Counted from the first letter of the stretch, positions 1 to 7,898 are shown. The stretch: DNA of 64,000 bases from JAPWJZ01 sp965279315 (GCA_965279315.1 OZ257145.1:1612001-1676000), one strand, 5' to 3'. The notes: generated by a model not told the origin, from the letters alone. Numbers and translations: made by a program.

Positions 1-260
1 ACAGGAAAAGAAAAATCAAGTTTCTCAAAATCACTCAAACTAATGCTGCCTTCATTGACTGCTGCGCCAATAGCTGTGTCAAAAAGTGCCGTGTAATTTT
101 GAGTCAAGAGCACTTGAGATGCAAAGTCTCCGCCGCCATCTTTGTTATCAAAGCGATCCATCGAATGATCGAAGACGAACTTATTCGACATGCGTACTTC
201 CAAAGCAAGGACGAGACCGGCGATCAGAACAGTTATGAGAAGCAGGCGGCGGTATTTCAC
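1..260 (-). CDS. Partial membrane-anchored or secreted protein of unknown function (3' end outside window)
   Basis: The minus strand is open from an in-frame stop just upstream (near 300) to the window edge. The likely start is GTG at 260; a second GTG at 266 is possible. The N-terminus has two arginines followed by a hydrophobic segment (RRLLLITVLIAGLVLAL), consistent with a signal anchor. The last visible residues, around SDFEKLDFSFP, closely match DDFEKLDFSMP near the N-terminus of the membrane protein at 22796-24004, and the residues before them also align, so the two are paralogues. Base composition is AT-richer than the neighbours. There is no good Shine-Dalgarno sequence. Function is unknown. 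It may be chromosomal DNA flanking the mobile element or cargo of it. Confidence 0.6.
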   Translation of the reverse strand, partial: MKYRRLLLITVLIAGLVLALEVRMSNKFVFDHSMDRFDNKDGGGDFASQVLLTQNYTALFDTAIGAAVNEGSISLSDFEKLDFSFP

Positions 261-497
261 AGGCACGGTAAAAACACTTTCTGAGTATGGTGTTCCCCCT
301 CATCGAGGAAGCAAGTCTGATATGAGCAAGCACTCAAAATGAGAATGCTTTTGCTTAACCCCAGACAACCCTAGATATTTTGCGCGATGAGTCAATGGAT
401 AACTGGCTCGCTGGAGCGCTCGTGAACTACCATAATTCTGGGGGTTGCGAATAGCTTCTGACGCTGGTAGCGACAGGCCGTTTACAAAATCTGAAGT
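261..497. other. Intergenic stretch without recognised feature
   Basis: I see no convincing gene, RNA or terminator here. The left boundary of the mobile element could lie in this stretch, but I found no direct repeat matching the DNA on the right of the integrase. Confidence 0.4.
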
Positions 498-712
498 TTA
501 CGGTGTACGTGCGAGGAAACGCTTTTTAGCACGCTTGTTGTACACTGGCGTGGGCTGCGGCGGCTCCTCAAGCGCATCGAGAATCCCCGACACGATGGGC
601 AGCTTGTGCAGGAATTTCGACATACCGGGGTGTGCCGCAAGAAACCGCGTAGGGGGCTTGGCAACCTGTTTCAGGAAGCGGCTCGTCTTTGGTTGCAGGA
701 AGCGCGAGCCCC
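498..712 (-). other. Alternative-frame coding tail following the short gene at 713-1087 (copy 1)
   Basis: After the TAA that closes the gene at 713-1087, the -1 frame stays open to a TAA at 498-500. It encodes a tail with repeated SRFL-type motifs and FLHKLPIVSGIL. The same tail follows the relaxase gene (1097-1317). Between the copies, differences in this frame are synonymous or conservative (R/K, V/I, I/V, I/L, A/S, plus silent third positions), which is the pattern expected of translated sequence. There is no ATG, GTG or TTG in this frame near the junction; the first ATG lies inside the tail (MSKFLHKLP). Translation could come from a -1 frameshift, a rare start, or an internal start. The function may be a C-terminal extension of a relaxase-like protein. 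Confidence 0.45.
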
Positions 713-850
713 TTATCGTACACGGGGGCCGGGCGGCTCTGGCCCGTCCCTCCGTTGCTTATCCCGCTCCGCCTGCCGGAGCTTCACCTCGTCGGCAATC
801 CGCTGCGCGTCCTTGTACTCCCTGATATAGCGTTCGCGCTCGTCGGTGAA
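620..850. repeat. Direct repeat copy 1 (duplicated relaxase 3' end)
   Basis: This segment is highly similar to 1232-1440, including a stretch of about 90 bases that is almost unchanged around the relaxase stop codon. Similarity weakens outward to about 545 and 1150. It is an imperfect tandem duplication about 600 bases apart, in the same orientation. Confidence 0.8.
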
Positions 851-1087
851 GCGTTTTTCCTGCGCGGCAAGATCCGCCTGATGTCCTCTATTGATGACGG
901 GATGGAACGGGGTGCCGATCCTGACAATATCGCCTGTCTGCTCGACGTGGAGATCCTGTGCTTCGCCGAGCTGCCGCTTGTAGAGCTTCGCCAGCAGTTC
1001 CCGCAATTCGGGGGCGTATTTCGCGTCGTCGGCGCGTTGACTGCTCTCTTTCAGATAGCGGCTGAAATAGTCCTCTTCAGGCGGCAT
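713..1087 (-). CDS. Short protein sharing the relaxase C-terminus
   Basis: The 124-residue product begins MPPEEDYFSRYLKESSQ. From about residue 83 its C-terminal 40 residues are nearly identical to the relaxase C-terminus encoded at 1318-1440 (RYIREYKDAQRIADEVKLRQ, then a Pro-rich end GPEPPGPRVR). The N-terminal half is a different, charged and probably helical domain. It starts 9 bases after the TAA (1097-1099) that ends the tail following the relaxase, so the genes are probably co-transcribed. It looks like a gene made or remodelled by tandem duplication of the relaxase 3' end. Function is unknown; a relaxosome accessory role is an inference from position. Confidence 0.6.
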   Translation of the reverse strand: MPPEEDYFSRYLKESSQRADDAKYAPELRELLAKLYKRQLGEAQDLHVEQTGDIVRIGTPFHPVINRGHQADLAAQEKRFTDERERYIREYKDAQRIADEVKLRQAERDKQRRDGPEPPGPRVR

Positions 1088-1096
1088 GAGTTCAGC

Positions 1097-1317
1097 TTAC
1101 CCGAGCGAAGGGCCTTTAGGCTTTCGCGCCCGCGCATTGTAGGTGGGCCTCAGCTGGGGCTGCGGCGGGGGCTCGATCGCGTCAAGTATCTGGGCGATCA
1201 CCGGCAGCTTGTGCAGGAACCGCGACATGGCCGGGTGTTCCGCAAGAAACCGCGTAATGGGCTTGGCAACCTGTTTCAGGAAGCGGCTCGTCTTTGGTTG
1301 CAGGAAGCGCGAGCCGC
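1097..1317 (-). other. Alternative-frame coding tail following the relaxase (copy 2)
   Basis: Directly after the relaxase TAA (1318-1320), the -1 frame is open to TAA at 1097-1099. It encodes about 73 residues with a regular FL pattern (SRFLQPKTSRFLKQ, ITRFLAEHPAMSRFLHKLP) and a basic end. Conservation with the copy at 498-712 favours this frame downstream of the stop, while frame 0 is favoured upstream of it. No standard start codon occurs in this frame near the junction, and the usual slippery heptamer for -1 frameshifting is absent. Copy 1 does have a run of five C just before the stop. Confidence 0.45.
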
Positions 1318-1440
1318 TTATCGTACACGGGGACCGGGCGGCTCTGGCCCGTCCCTCCGTTGCTTGTCCCGTTCTTCCTGCCGGAGCTTCACCTCGTCGG
1401 CGATCCGCTGCGCGTCCTTGTACTCCCTGATGTAACGCTC
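1232..1440. repeat. Direct repeat copy 2 (relaxase 3' end)
   Basis: This is the partner of 620-850. It covers the last 40 codons of the relaxase and the first part of the alternative-frame tail. Differences upstream of the stop are mostly silent in frame 0; differences downstream are mostly silent or conservative in the -1 frame. Confidence 0.8.
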
Positions 1441-2832
1441 GCGGTCGGCTTCGGTTTTGGTGGCGAGGTCGCGGAGCTGGAGCGACTGGCGCTCTTTCAG
1501 GTTCTCGACCTCCAGCTGCTTGCTCTGTTCCACGAGCTTGACGTAGTCGGCGCGCTCCTTCGCGTGACGGCGGGCGAGCTGCTGGGCTTCCTTCCGGCGC
1601 TCGGCCGCCTGCTCGGCGGCGAGTGTGGGATTGAGACGAAGTTTGACAGCGTCAAGGAAGCCCGCAAGGCCGGTGCGCTGTTCCGCGTGCCGCTCCTTGA
1701 GGGCGGTTTTCTGCTCGGTCAGGATGGCATCGAAGTCCGCGAGCTTCTGTTTGGTGAGGCGATCTTGGTCATACTCGGCCTGGCGCAACTGCTGGGCGTG
1801 CAGCTCGCGGAATTTCTGCTGCTCCTGTTGGTAGCGTTCGGTGATGGCTTTTTCGAGAGCTTCGAGCTGCGCGTCTTTTGGGGCGGGCGTGGGCTTTTGT
1901 TCCACGGGTTTGGGGGCGTCCTTCGGGGCGTCCACCTTGAAGAACTTCGACGCCTCGATGCCCTGCTGCTCCGGTTCTTTCACGCCAGCGGGTTTTTCAG
2001 CGGGCGTGCCGGTGGCGGGACGCTCGGCCTGCCGCGCCTTGGCTTCCTCGACGGAAGGCAGCGCTTTGGGATCGAGGGGGGCCATGAAAGACTTGTACTC
2101 TTTCGAGTTTAGGTCTGTCACATGACGGCTGAGGCTATAAACCTCGCCGTCGCGATCCACGATCACAAGTCCGCGCTTGTCGCCCTGCGCAAGAAGGTAA
2201 CCGGCATCCTCAAGGGCACTCTTGAAAGCTGACGCGTTATCCGCGGCGGCGCGGAGCGCCGTCACCTGCTCCTTGCGCTCCTCGGGCGTCAGCTCCGTGC
2301 GGGCGGCCTGCTGCTGTTCGTCCTGGCCGCTCTTGGCGCGGGGGAATTCCGGCTGCTTCTGCCGGTCGCGCTTGGCATGCTTGCCCGGCACATGCTCATG
2401 GCCGAACTCTTCTTCCATGCGCATGCTCGCCCGCTCGTGCTTCAGGTAGTTTTTGCCATCGTCCCACAGCGTCAGGGTGTCGGCGTTCGTGCGCTGGAAC
2501 ACGACATGCGCATGGGGCTTGTCGCCCCCGTCATGCACGACGATGGCGCGGGGATGGTCGCCCATGCCTAACTCGGCGGCGAGGATTTCGGCGGCGCGCT
2601 GCCATTGCTCGGGGCTCATGGCGTAGCGTGCCTCGGGCGCGATCTGGGCGTGATAGAGGGTCTTGTCGCCCTGCGTCAGTTCGCCGATGGCGTCCCATTG
2701 CAGGAAGGCTTTGTGGAGGTCGTTGCCGCCGTCAAACAACTGGATGAGCGTCGGGTGTTCCTTGCCGTCCTGACGAAGCAGGTAGGCGGCAAGCTGGGCG
2801 GGTCCGGATCTGGCGCGCCCCTTAACGATCAT
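1318..2832 (-). CDS. Relaxase / mobilization nuclease
   Basis: The 504-residue protein has the N-terminal nuclease fold of plasmid relaxases. The metal-binding histidines are visible as H100 and the HxH pair H107/H109 in VVHDGGDKPHAHVVFQR. The C-terminal half is a long charged, Q/E/K/R-rich helical region ending in a Pro-rich tail. Relaxases nick the origin of transfer and stay covalently bound to the strand through a tyrosine; I cannot assign that tyrosine. The start overlaps the end of the MobC-like gene by 4 bases (ATGA), so the two are translationally coupled. A virD4-type coupling gene lies upstream in the same orientation. The stop is followed by an apparently coding -1 frame. It belongs to a VirD2/MOBP-like family; I cannot fix the exact class. 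Confidence 0.85.
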   Translation of the reverse strand: MIVKGRARSGPAQLAAYLLRQDGKEHPTLIQLFDGGNDLHKAFLQWDAIGELTQGDKTLYHAQIAPEARYAMSPEQWQRAAEILAAELGMGDHPRAIVVHDGGDKPHAHVVFQRTNADTLTLWDDGKNYLKHERASMRMEEEFGHEHVPGKHAKRDRQKQPEFPRAKSGQDEQQQAARTELTPEERKEQVTALRAAADNASAFKSALEDAGYLLAQGDKRGLVIVDRDGEVYSLSRHVTDLNSKEYKSFMAPLDPKALPSVEEAKARQAERPATGTPAEKPAGVKEPEQQGIEASKFFKVDAPKDAPKPVEQKPTPAPKDAQLEALEKAITERYQQEQQKFRELHAQQLRQAEYDQDRLTKQKLADFDAILTEQKTALKERHAEQRTGLAGFLDAVKLRLNPTLAAEQAAERRKEAQQLARRHAKERADYVKLVEQSKQLEVENLKERQSLQLRDLATKTEADRERYIREYKDAQRIADEVKLRQEERDKQRRDGPEPPGPRVR

Positions 2833-3248
2833 TCAGCGGCATGCCCTCCGTCAACGTCCTTGCCAAGGGCGGCCAGCATCGCGTCTCGTATCTCGCCCCA
2901 TTCCTGCAAGGCTGCGCGGAAGTCGGCCTCCAGCCCCGTCTCGCCATGGGCGTTCAACTGGTAGGCAATCTGGTTCATGTTGTTGCCGTACTTGCCAAGC
3001 TGGGCGAGCCCCAGACGGACAAGCTGGGCATCGACGGGCAGGCGGCGCAGCGAGCGGGGGCCAGCCTCACCCAGCATGGCGGCGCGAGAATAGGCGGCAC
3101 GGCTGAGGCCGGAAGCGGCGGCATTGGCGGCCACGCGGTTGAACTCGTCCTTGGTCAGGGGCGTCTTGATCTGCTCCGACCGCTGCCGCTTCTGGCTTTT
3201 TTTGCGCGTCGGTTTGTTGGCGTCGGGGCCTTGTTTGGCGTTGGTCAT
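2829..3248 (-). CDS. MobC-like relaxosome accessory protein
   Basis: The 139-residue protein has a very basic N-terminus (KPTRKKSQKRQRSEQIK), then a ribbon-helix-helix-like stretch (IKTPLTKDEFNRVAANAAASGLS), and a helical C-terminus with LAQLGKYGNNMNQIAYQLN. The G.NlNQiA pattern is typical of MobC/MobS proteins, which bind oriT and help the relaxase melt and nick DNA. It ends 4 bases into the relaxase gene. The hairpin array begins within 100 bases upstream, where an oriT would be expected. Confidence 0.8.
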   Translation of the reverse strand: MTNAKQGPDANKPTRKKSQKRQRSEQIKTPLTKDEFNRVAANAAASGLSRAAYSRAAMLGEAGPRSLRRLPVDAQLVRLGLAQLGKYGNNMNQIAYQLNAHGETGLEADFRAALQEWGEIRDAMLAALGKDVDGGHAAE

Positions 3249-3916
3249 GGCAGACTCCTGGCGTTGGGTTCTGCCGGTTGCTGACGGGCTTTTACAGCCC
3301 CGCTCATGCCGCCTCGGGCTCCGGATGCGCCCGCGCGTCTAAGGGGTCTGGCCCCTTCCCTTGGCGAGCGGTGATGGTCCGCTCGGGGTGGTCGCAGGAG
3401 GCAGAGCCTCCCGTCATGGTGTCGGAGCTTGATAGCTCTGACGAGTGGGTGTCGGGGGCGCGATAGCCCCTGACGAGTGGTTTCCAAAGGGCGCGACAGC
3501 CCTTGGTGGGTTCCGAGGGCAAAGCCCCGGTCTGGGTCGAGGGGCGGATGAGCCCCCGTCATGGTTCCAAGGAGCACGAAGGCTCTTTGGTGGGTTCCAA
3601 GGGCAAAGCCCTGGCTCAGGTCGCAGGGGCAGTGCCCCCGCACAGGTCCACGGGCGTGAAGCCCTGGTCTGGTGGGATGCAACGGGAGGTCGAAGAACCC
3701 TCCCTTGCCAAGCCAGCACCCGCTTAGGGTGCGAGGACGTGGGACACGTCCATGGCTTGCGATAGCTATGAAGTGCATCCGTAGTATTAGTCTATCATCG
3801 GGGAGAATAGCCTGCCGGACTTTGCGTAATTCCATGAGGTTGCGGGATACCACAAGGGCTTACGGGGCAGAATTGGGCTGATTATGTACTATGCGCTGAT
3901 TCGGGTAAATCGCGGA
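3249..3916. other. Non-coding region with hairpin array; candidate oriT or regulatory region
   Basis: This stretch of about 670 bases between mobC and the next gene upstream has no believable gene: open frames exist on both strands only because the DNA is GC-rich and repetitive. It contains the hairpin array at 3341-3704. The remaining 3705-3916 shows nothing I recognise. A transfer origin is often found next to mobC, so oriT is possible here, but no known nic site is visible. Confidence 0.5.
3341..3704. repeat. Array of about 11-12 short hairpins at roughly 29-base spacing
   Basis: Successive small inverted repeats follow one pattern: a purine-rich arm ending in GC or CT, a loop of 3-9 bases, and the complementary arm. 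Examples: GGAGGC/GCCTCC (3397-3411), GGAGCT/AGCTCT (3424-3439), GGGGGC/GCCCCT (3454-3471), AAGGGC/GCCCTT (3487-3504), GGGGC/GCCCC (3541-3556), GGAGC/GCTCT (3571-3586), GGGGC/GCCCC (3626-3638), GGGAGG/CCTCCC (3684-3704). A further AAGGGG/CCCCTT lies at 3341-3357. Many are extended by flanking CCAA/TTGG or GTC/GAC. Stem sequences differ while pairing is kept. Centres lie near 3404, 3431, 3461, 3493, 3522, 3547, 3577, 3605, 3631, 3657 and 3694. Spacing is not a multiple of three, which argues against coding. Confidence 0.8.
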
Positions 3917-4183
3917 TTAATGACGCGTGGGGCTTGGCTTCGGGGGCGGACTTGGGAACAGGTTTTGCACTTCCGCCATCTCCCGTACACGCCGGTCAAA
4001 GTCCTGCTGTATGAGAATGACCACATGAAACGGCGCACCATTTTTGCCCCATGAGTCCCGCACCAGGTCTTCGGTCACGCGGAATTTTTCAGCCACATGT
4101 TTGGGCCAGTCGGGGCCGTAAGTCGCCTTGCTGACGGCGGCGAAAATATCGGCAAGGATGATCCGCTCCGGTCGCTTTGCCAT
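3917..4183 (-). CDS. Small hypothetical protein of the mobile element
   Basis: The 88-residue protein begins MAKRPERIILADIFAAVSKATYG and ends in a Pro-rich tail. It has a compact charged middle (FRVTEDLVRDSWGKNGAPFHVVILIQQDF). No family is recognised. It lies between the coupling-protein gene and the hairpin region, in the same orientation as the mobilization genes. Length and codon use look real. A role in transfer or its regulation is only an inference from position. Confidence 0.55.
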   Translation of the reverse strand: MAKRPERIILADIFAAVSKATYGPDWPKHVAEKFRVTEDLVRDSWGKNGAPFHVVILIQQDFDRRVREMAEVQNLFPSPPPKPSPTRH

Positions 4184-4245
4184 GGCTCCCCCCTCTCTTC
4201 AAGCATGAGGGGCGAGTGCTTTAGGTCCGGTTAATGCCCGCTTGT

Positions 4246-6321
4246 TCAAGAAACATCGGCGCGGCTGGCTTTCGGGACATAGGGGTTCGCGTCCCATACA
4301 AGTTCGGGCTCCCAGTAGAGATGGGGCAGCTGTTCGTGAAGGGTCTCGAAGGATTGTGCCAGCGCCCAGTAATCGACCGGTCGCAGGTATTGGGGCTTGG
4401 TCGTGGGGTTCAGAAGGATCGCAGCTTCGCGCCCCAGGGTCAGGATTTCATCGGGGTTCATCAGGTTGCGGGCGGCTTCCCCCAGCGTCGTACTTTCGCC
4501 CTCGGTCTGCCCCGATCCGCTCGTCCCCTTTGAGCTGGATTGGCCCTTTGTCTGGACGGTCTTTTGCCCCAGACTTTCGGAGAGGTATTTGGCGCTCTCC
4601 AAATCGTTAACATTGCAAAACCACTTATAGGCGCAGTTCGAGAGGATCGCGCCCGCCGACTCCTTGTACTGGTCCCGGAGCTGGTCGATGCCCTGAACGA
4701 TCAGGGTGTAATCGACCCCGTAGCCCGACATGGTGGCGATGTCGCGGGGCAGGTCCGGCATCCGCCCCAAGGCCGGAAACTCGTCGATCAGGAACATGGT
4801 GCGGTGCTTGTTCTCGCGCCCCTCGCTCGGGATCTGCTTGAAGGTCGCCGTGGCTGCGGTGATCAAAAGCCGGAGCCAGGTCTTCTGGGTATCGACGCGC
4901 TCGGGCGGGATGACGACGTAGATGGTCGTCATCGCGTCGATCAGGTCGGCCATCTTGAAGCTCGATGTGGAGGTCGAGGCTTTCACCTGCGGGTCGCTGA
5001 GAAATTTTGTTGCTTCGGCGATATTGGCGAAGATCCCCGAATAGGTCTCGTCGGCAAGGTCAAGATAGGGGCTTATCATCTCCTTGATCGCCCCATCGAA
5101 GGCCCGGCTTGCCGCCATCTTCGTCATGAACTGCTCGGTGAACTGTTTGCGGCTGAGGGATAAAATCTCGCGGGCGCGGGCGAGCGTTTTGCTCTCGCCC
5201 GGCTGGTCGGTGATCCAGAGCAAGACGGCGGCGATGACATTGGCGGCGCTGCCGCTCCAGAACTTGTCCTTGTCGCCGGGCCAGGTGGGGCTGATGGTCG
5301 AAGCCAAAGTTTGGGCGATGGCGACGACGTTGGGGTCGTTGCGGTCGAGCACATCGAGGGGGTTATAGGTCGCTGCCGGAAAGCCCTTCTTCTCGAAGCG
5401 GGCTCCCAGCAGGCCCCACGGGTTCAGGATATGGACGGTCGCCTGAAGGCTCAGCTTGCGGGCGCGGGCGGTGATCGCGGCGTTCTCCCCCTTGGGGTCG
5501 ATGACGATCATCGAGCCGAGATAGCGCAGCAGCGTCGGCACGATGACGCGGGTTCCCTTCCCCGTGCGGGTGCGGGCGACGATCAGGGTATGAAACTCGG
5601 GGAAAGCGCAAACGGGCGCGCCGGGGTCGTCCACCAGTTCCTTTTGCTCGGCGATGTCCGGCAGGCTGCTCTTGCCGAAGAAAACGCCCTTGAACGGGTA
5701 ATAGGCATTCGGGACGATGTTCCACTGCGACGCGAAAGCGGCGGTGCCGTAATTGTCGGAGAGCGGCGGGCCGGACGGGGCGGGTTCTTCCTTCCGCCTG
5801 CCGCCAAAGAACAGGATGACGAGCAGAAAAACAACGCCCCCGACAATGCCCCACATGATGAGTTCAGTCCGCTGCTCGGGCGTCGCCTCAAAGGGGCGTT
5901 CCGGAGCGGGCTCCGGTTCGCCGCGATAGACTTGCGGCGCGGGTTTGGGTTTGGGCGGCGGCTTGGGGGCGTATTGCCCGCGCAGCGTGGCAATCTGGTG
6001 ATCCGATCTTTGCCGGTAGTCGAAGACGAACTGGACGCCCATCTTGGGGCTCACCTGACCCCACTTCACGCGCAGCTCGTTCAGCTCCTTGCGCGTCTTG
6101 GTGAAATCGGGATAGTAAGCCTCGCCGGTGATCTTTCCGGCGTTGTACTTGAAGCCGATCTCGGCTTCGTGAATGGCGAGTGTTGCCGCCCGTCCGGTGT
6201 CGCGGACGTAATCGCCCCGCGTCACATTCGCCGGAATCGGCGGCGGGTCTTGGGCAAGGACGGCAAAGCTGCCGCACCAGAACAGCGCGCACAAAACCGG
6301 CATGGGAAAGAGGCGCGCCAT
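4246..6321 (-). CDS. VirD4/TraG-family type IV coupling protein
   Basis: The 691-residue protein begins with a signal-like hydrophobic segment (residues 1-23). A periplasmic-looking domain and a Pro-rich stretch follow, then a membrane helix around residues 153-172. The ATPase domain has Walker A in ARTRTGKGTRVIVPTLL (about 249-265), the following segment MIVIDPKGENA, and Walker B in TMFLIDEFPALG (about 478). Such proteins hand the relaxase-DNA complex to a type IV secretion channel at the inner membrane. It is full length and sits with mobC and the relaxase, but no channel genes are in view. Confidence 0.92.
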   Translation of the reverse strand: MARLFPMPVLCALFWCGSFAVLAQDPPPIPANVTRGDYVRDTGRAATLAIHEAEIGFKYNAGKITGEAYYPDFTKTRKELNELRVKWGQVSPKMGVQFVFDYRQRSDHQIATLRGQYAPKPPPKPKPAPQVYRGEPEPAPERPFEATPEQRTELIMWGIVGGVVFLLVILFFGGRRKEEPAPSGPPLSDNYGTAAFASQWNIVPNAYYPFKGVFFGKSSLPDIAEQKELVDDPGAPVCAFPEFHTLIVARTRTGKGTRVIVPTLLRYLGSMIVIDPKGENAAITARARKLSLQATVHILNPWGLLGARFEKKGFPAATYNPLDVLDRNDPNVVAIAQTLASTISPTWPGDKDKFWSGSAANVIAAVLLWITDQPGESKTLARAREILSLSRKQFTEQFMTKMAASRAFDGAIKEMISPYLDLADETYSGIFANIAEATKFLSDPQVKASTSTSSFKMADLIDAMTTIYVVIPPERVDTQKTWLRLLITAATATFKQIPSEGRENKHRTMFLIDEFPALGRMPDLPRDIATMSGYGVDYTLIVQGIDQLRDQYKESAGAILSNCAYKWFCNVNDLESAKYLSESLGQKTVQTKGQSSSKGTSGSGQTEGESTTLGEAARNLMNPDEILTLGREAAILLNPTTKPQYLRPVDYWALAQSFETLHEQLPHLYWEPELVWDANPYVPKASRADVS

Positions 6322-6335
6322 AAACGGGCTTGGGG

Positions 6336-6608
6336 CTAATTCCCTTCCCCGGCGCGCAGCTTGTCGTGCGCTTCCTTCATGTGCTGGAACATCAGCGGCT
6401 CGGCCTTGAGCTGGTCGATGGCGCGGCGGAGGAAATCGGCCGGCACGGTGATCGTGCCGCTGGATTTTTCAAGCTCTGTTTCGACGGCATCGGTGAAGGC
6501 GAACCACTCGGCGGCTTCCTCGGTCGAGAGGAACTTCTGCCAGAACGCGTTTTCTTCGTCTCCGGCTGGCGTGCCGAAACCGGCTTCACTATCTGGTCTG
6601 GGGGTCAT
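6336..6608 (-). CDS. Small hypothetical acidic protein
   Basis: I chose the ATG at 6608 because GGACGGAGAG lies at a good distance upstream; a longer reading to 6731 has no such site. The 90-residue product (MTPRPDSEAGFGTP...) is acidic and mostly helical, with EENAFWQKFLSTEEAAEWFAF in the middle. It ends 14 bases before the coupling-protein gene and is probably in the same operon. No family is recognised. Confidence 0.6.
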   Translation of the reverse strand: MTPRPDSEAGFGTPAGDEENAFWQKFLSTEEAAEWFAFTDAVETELEKSSGTITVPADFLRRAIDQLKAEPLMFQHMKEAHDKLRAGEGN

Positions 6609-6944
6609 GGGTTTGCTCTCCGTCCTTCTAAAGAAGGGGTTTTGTTTTGGTCTTTGTGTTTTTGTCCGGAAAGAAAGGGCATCGCCGTCGTCGGCCCCAG
6701 CGGCTGTGCGGAAACGCGAAGCGTTTTCCACAGGGAGCGCCGGGCAGCTATCGGGAGACTATAGGATTTAGATCTATAGGATTGTGTGACAAAGTGCCCG
6801 TGCCCCAGTGTGACAAACTGCCCGTGCTCGCTGTGACAAAGTGCCCGTGGATAAACTGCTGCATCCACAGGGTTTATCCACAGATTTGTGGAAATCTCGC
6901 ATCTCGGGCTCAAGGCTTGAACGGATGGCAGCATACGGGGATAT
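6609..6944. other. Intergenic region holding the putative plasmid-type replication origin
   Basis: There is no gene in these 336 bases. The central part contains three iterons and DnaA boxes described separately. The rest is AT-richer than the flanking genes. Confidence 0.6.
6785..6882. other. Putative oriV: three iterons plus DnaA boxes
   Basis: Three direct repeats of TGTGACAAAGTGCCCGTG occur at 6785-6802, 6809-6826 (one mismatch) and 6832-6849, starting 24 and 23 bases apart, about two helical turns. They are followed by a reverse near-match to the DnaA box at 6846-6854 and a perfect TTATCCACA at 6874-6882. Iterons next to a repA gene are the standard layout of theta-replicating plasmid origins. 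They lie just downstream of repA, inside an integrated element. Confidence 0.85.
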
Positions 6945-7892
6945 TCACTTGATCTGGACCAGCCGCCGCGCCACGGGGGGCGGGCTGTTATTAACCCTCA
7001 TGCCCTGTCCGTCGAACGAAAACCGCGCCTCGCGATAGACGACTTTGACGAGCTTGAGCGTCCGCGTGAAGACGCGCCGGAAATCCACCATGCGCCCGTA
7101 GTCGGTGCCGAACTGCGCCTTCAAAGAAACCCATGGCACCAGTCCCGGCTTCGTGGGATCGACGCGGTGAAGACGCTGCGCCAACCAAGTGTAAACGTCG
7201 AGCGCCATAGCGGAATGTGAGAGCCGCGCAACGGCCTGCTCGTTCAGCGGGACGGCGTGCTGCATGAGGCTGTTGAAATAGTTCGGCGAGAACTGGATGG
7301 TCGTCGGCCAGAGAACGCGCTGCTTGTCGTTCTTCGGCGTCCACAATTCGAAGCCGTCGATGACGCTGCCCTTGATCGTGACAGAGCGCCCGTCCTGTCC
7401 CATGCCGAAACGGAAGTCGGCGGAAGCCAACCGCGTGAGCTGGTCTTTCACCGTCTTGATCGTCCGGCCTCCGGGATCGAGGCCGAGGGTGCGCTTCACG
7501 AAAGCGGTCAGGCTGTCTTCGAGTTCCAGCAGCGGCGATTGCGTCCGGAGCGCTTCGGCGTTCAGGTGGTAGAGCACAAGGCGCGGCTTCGGGCCGTGGG
7601 GCAAGCCGACATCGATCCATGAATCGTTCGTCGCGTCATAGGCGTTGCCCGCCTGAATTCTTAAAGAGACGCGCCCGTTGCTCCGCTGCCATGCGCGCAC
7701 CTCCGTGCCGGGGTCGCGGTAGGGCATGCAAGTCTGGCAAAGAACCGAATGTTGATAGAGGATGGCGGCATCCTCGTCGTCCGAGGGCAAAGGCAGCGCC
7801 AGCAGGCGCTCCTTCACCCGTGACAACGGCTTGTGTTCGGGTTTAACGACCGACGCGATGATCGCGCTGGCCGGTGTCAGTTCTTTCGCCAT
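6945..7892 (-). CDS. repA: Plasmid replication initiator, RepA family
   Basis: The 315-residue protein resembles the alphaproteobacterial plasmid-encoded RepA family. It has an N-terminal CQTCMPYRDPGTEVRAWQRSNG segment and the C-terminal signature AVARLSHSAMALDVYTWLAQRL, followed by a winged-helix-like region (VPWVSLKAQFGTDYGRMVDF). The initiator binds iterons and opens the origin; three iterons and DnaA boxes lie immediately downstream. The start has TTCGCTAA motifs directly upstream at 7899-7924, probably an operator. parA and its partner lie upstream in the same orientation. Confidence 0.85.
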   Translation of the reverse strand: MAKELTPASAIIASVVKPEHKPLSRVKERLLALPLPSDDEDAAILYQHSVLCQTCMPYRDPGTEVRAWQRSNGRVSLRIQAGNAYDATNDSWIDVGLPHGPKPRLVLYHLNAEALRTQSPLLELEDSLTAFVKRTLGLDPGGRTIKTVKDQLTRLASADFRFGMGQDGRSVTIKGSVIDGFELWTPKNDKQRVLWPTTIQFSPNYFNSLMQHAVPLNEQAVARLSHSAMALDVYTWLAQRLHRVDPTKPGLVPWVSLKAQFGTDYGRMVDFRRVFTRTLKLVKVVYREARFSFDGQGMRVNNSPPPVARRLVQIK

Positions 7893-7898
7893 TCGTTT

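Noticed and set aside
99..284. Plus-strand reading frame of 61 residues
   Set aside because: It lies opposite the minus-strand gene at 1-260, which has a signal anchor and a paralogue in this window. The plus frame has no ribosome site or recognisable content.
3341..3704. CRISPR array
   Set aside because: Units are similar in structure but not identical in sequence, spacers are too short and there are no cas genes.
3245..3853. Minus-strand reading frame of about 200 residues through the hairpin array
   Set aside because: It runs through palindromic repeats with irregular spacing, has no domain and odd composition. Other frames are equally open because of GC content.
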